Positions 5,058 through 5,196 of a stretch of DNA of 5,196 nucleotides are shown here, in pieces. The translations under genes were made by a program, and so were the position numbers. Position 1 is the first letter of the stretch. The number at the start of each line of letters is the position of its first letter. A model generated the notes under the pieces. It did not search any database. It saw only the letters and a list, made by a program, of their open reading frames with translations, and had not been told where the DNA came from. Origin of the DNA: Dehalococcoidia bacterium (GTDB taxonomy: Bacteria > Chloroflexota > Dehalococcoidia > E44-bin15); contig DAOUVR010000093.1 in the NCBI GenBank assembly GCA_030667555.1, positions 1-5,196 on the forward strand. Direction: 5' to 3'.

Positions 5058-5196
5058 AAAGGAGGTGATCCAGCCGCAGCTTCCGCTACAGCTACCTTGT
5101 TACGACTTCGTCCCAGTCACCAGCCCCACCTTCGGCGACTACCTCCCCTAAAGGTTAGCCCATCGACTTCAGGTGTTGCCAGCTTCCATGACGTGA
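5058..5196 (-). rRNA. 16S ribosomal RNA, 3' end (partial)
   Basis: On the minus strand this is the last ~139 bases of small-subunit rRNA. Clear landmarks are TCACGTCATGG at the window edge, AAGTCGTAACAAGGTAGC (5091-5108), helix 45 with its GGAA tetraloop (GTAGC-GGAA-GCTGC, 5076-5089, the KsgA dimethylation site), and GGCTGGATCACCTCCTTT at the end, with the anti-Shine-Dalgarno CCTCC at 5061-5065. The intact anti-Shine-Dalgarno fits the AGGAGG sites before the genes here. The 3' boundary is set by analogy to E. coli and may be off by a few bases. The 5' part lies beyond the window. No 23S follows downstream. Confidence 0.97.

Overview
This window comes from a bacterial chromosome or metagenomic contig. 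It shows a bacterial 16S rRNA 3' end with an intact anti-Shine-Dalgarno sequence, tRNA-Ile(GAU) with an encoded CCA, strong AGGAGG-type ribosome binding sites, and a lipoprotein signal. 16S and the tRNA are not followed by 23S, because the DNA downstream of tRNA-Ile is protein-coding. Such an unlinked 16S locus, with a secreted serpin and a short three-helix protein ending in RDKW, fits a Dehalococcoidia-like member of the Chloroflexota. That placement is inference and would need the full 16S.

Layout from left to right. (1) 1-885, plus: the C-terminal part of a DHA2/EmrB-type major facilitator exporter, cut by the window edge. (2) 899-2131, minus: a GT1/MGT-like nucleotide-sugar glycosyltransferase, convergent with the exporter. 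Its upstream region (2175-2210) has a candidate promoter covered by two palindromes. (3) 2250-2326, minus: a decayed full-length copy of tRNA-Ile (72 of 77 bases identical to the real one). (4) 2395-3672, minus: a serpin lipoprotein with an inhibitory-type hinge. (5) 3673-4125: an intergenic stretch that ends in a good promoter. (6) 4126-4374 and 4464-4748, plus: two small, more A+T-rich genes of unknown function, one probably soluble and one with three membrane helices. (7) 4765-4911, minus: tRNA-Ile(GAU), directly abutted by a tRNA-like sequence with a GCU anticodon that lacks its own 3' end. (8) 4912-5057: a spacer with two hairpins. (9) 5058-5196, minus: the 3' end of 16S rRNA, running off the window.

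The most notable arrangement is a serpin plus small-gene block of about 2.4 kb lying between two direct copies of tRNA-Ile next to an unlinked 16S gene. This could be a relic of tRNA-targeted integration or of a duplication of the rRNA-operon tail. No integrase, transposase or CRISPR array is visible. Exporter and glycosyltransferase could act on related small molecules, but they are convergent and not one operon, so that link is only suggestive.
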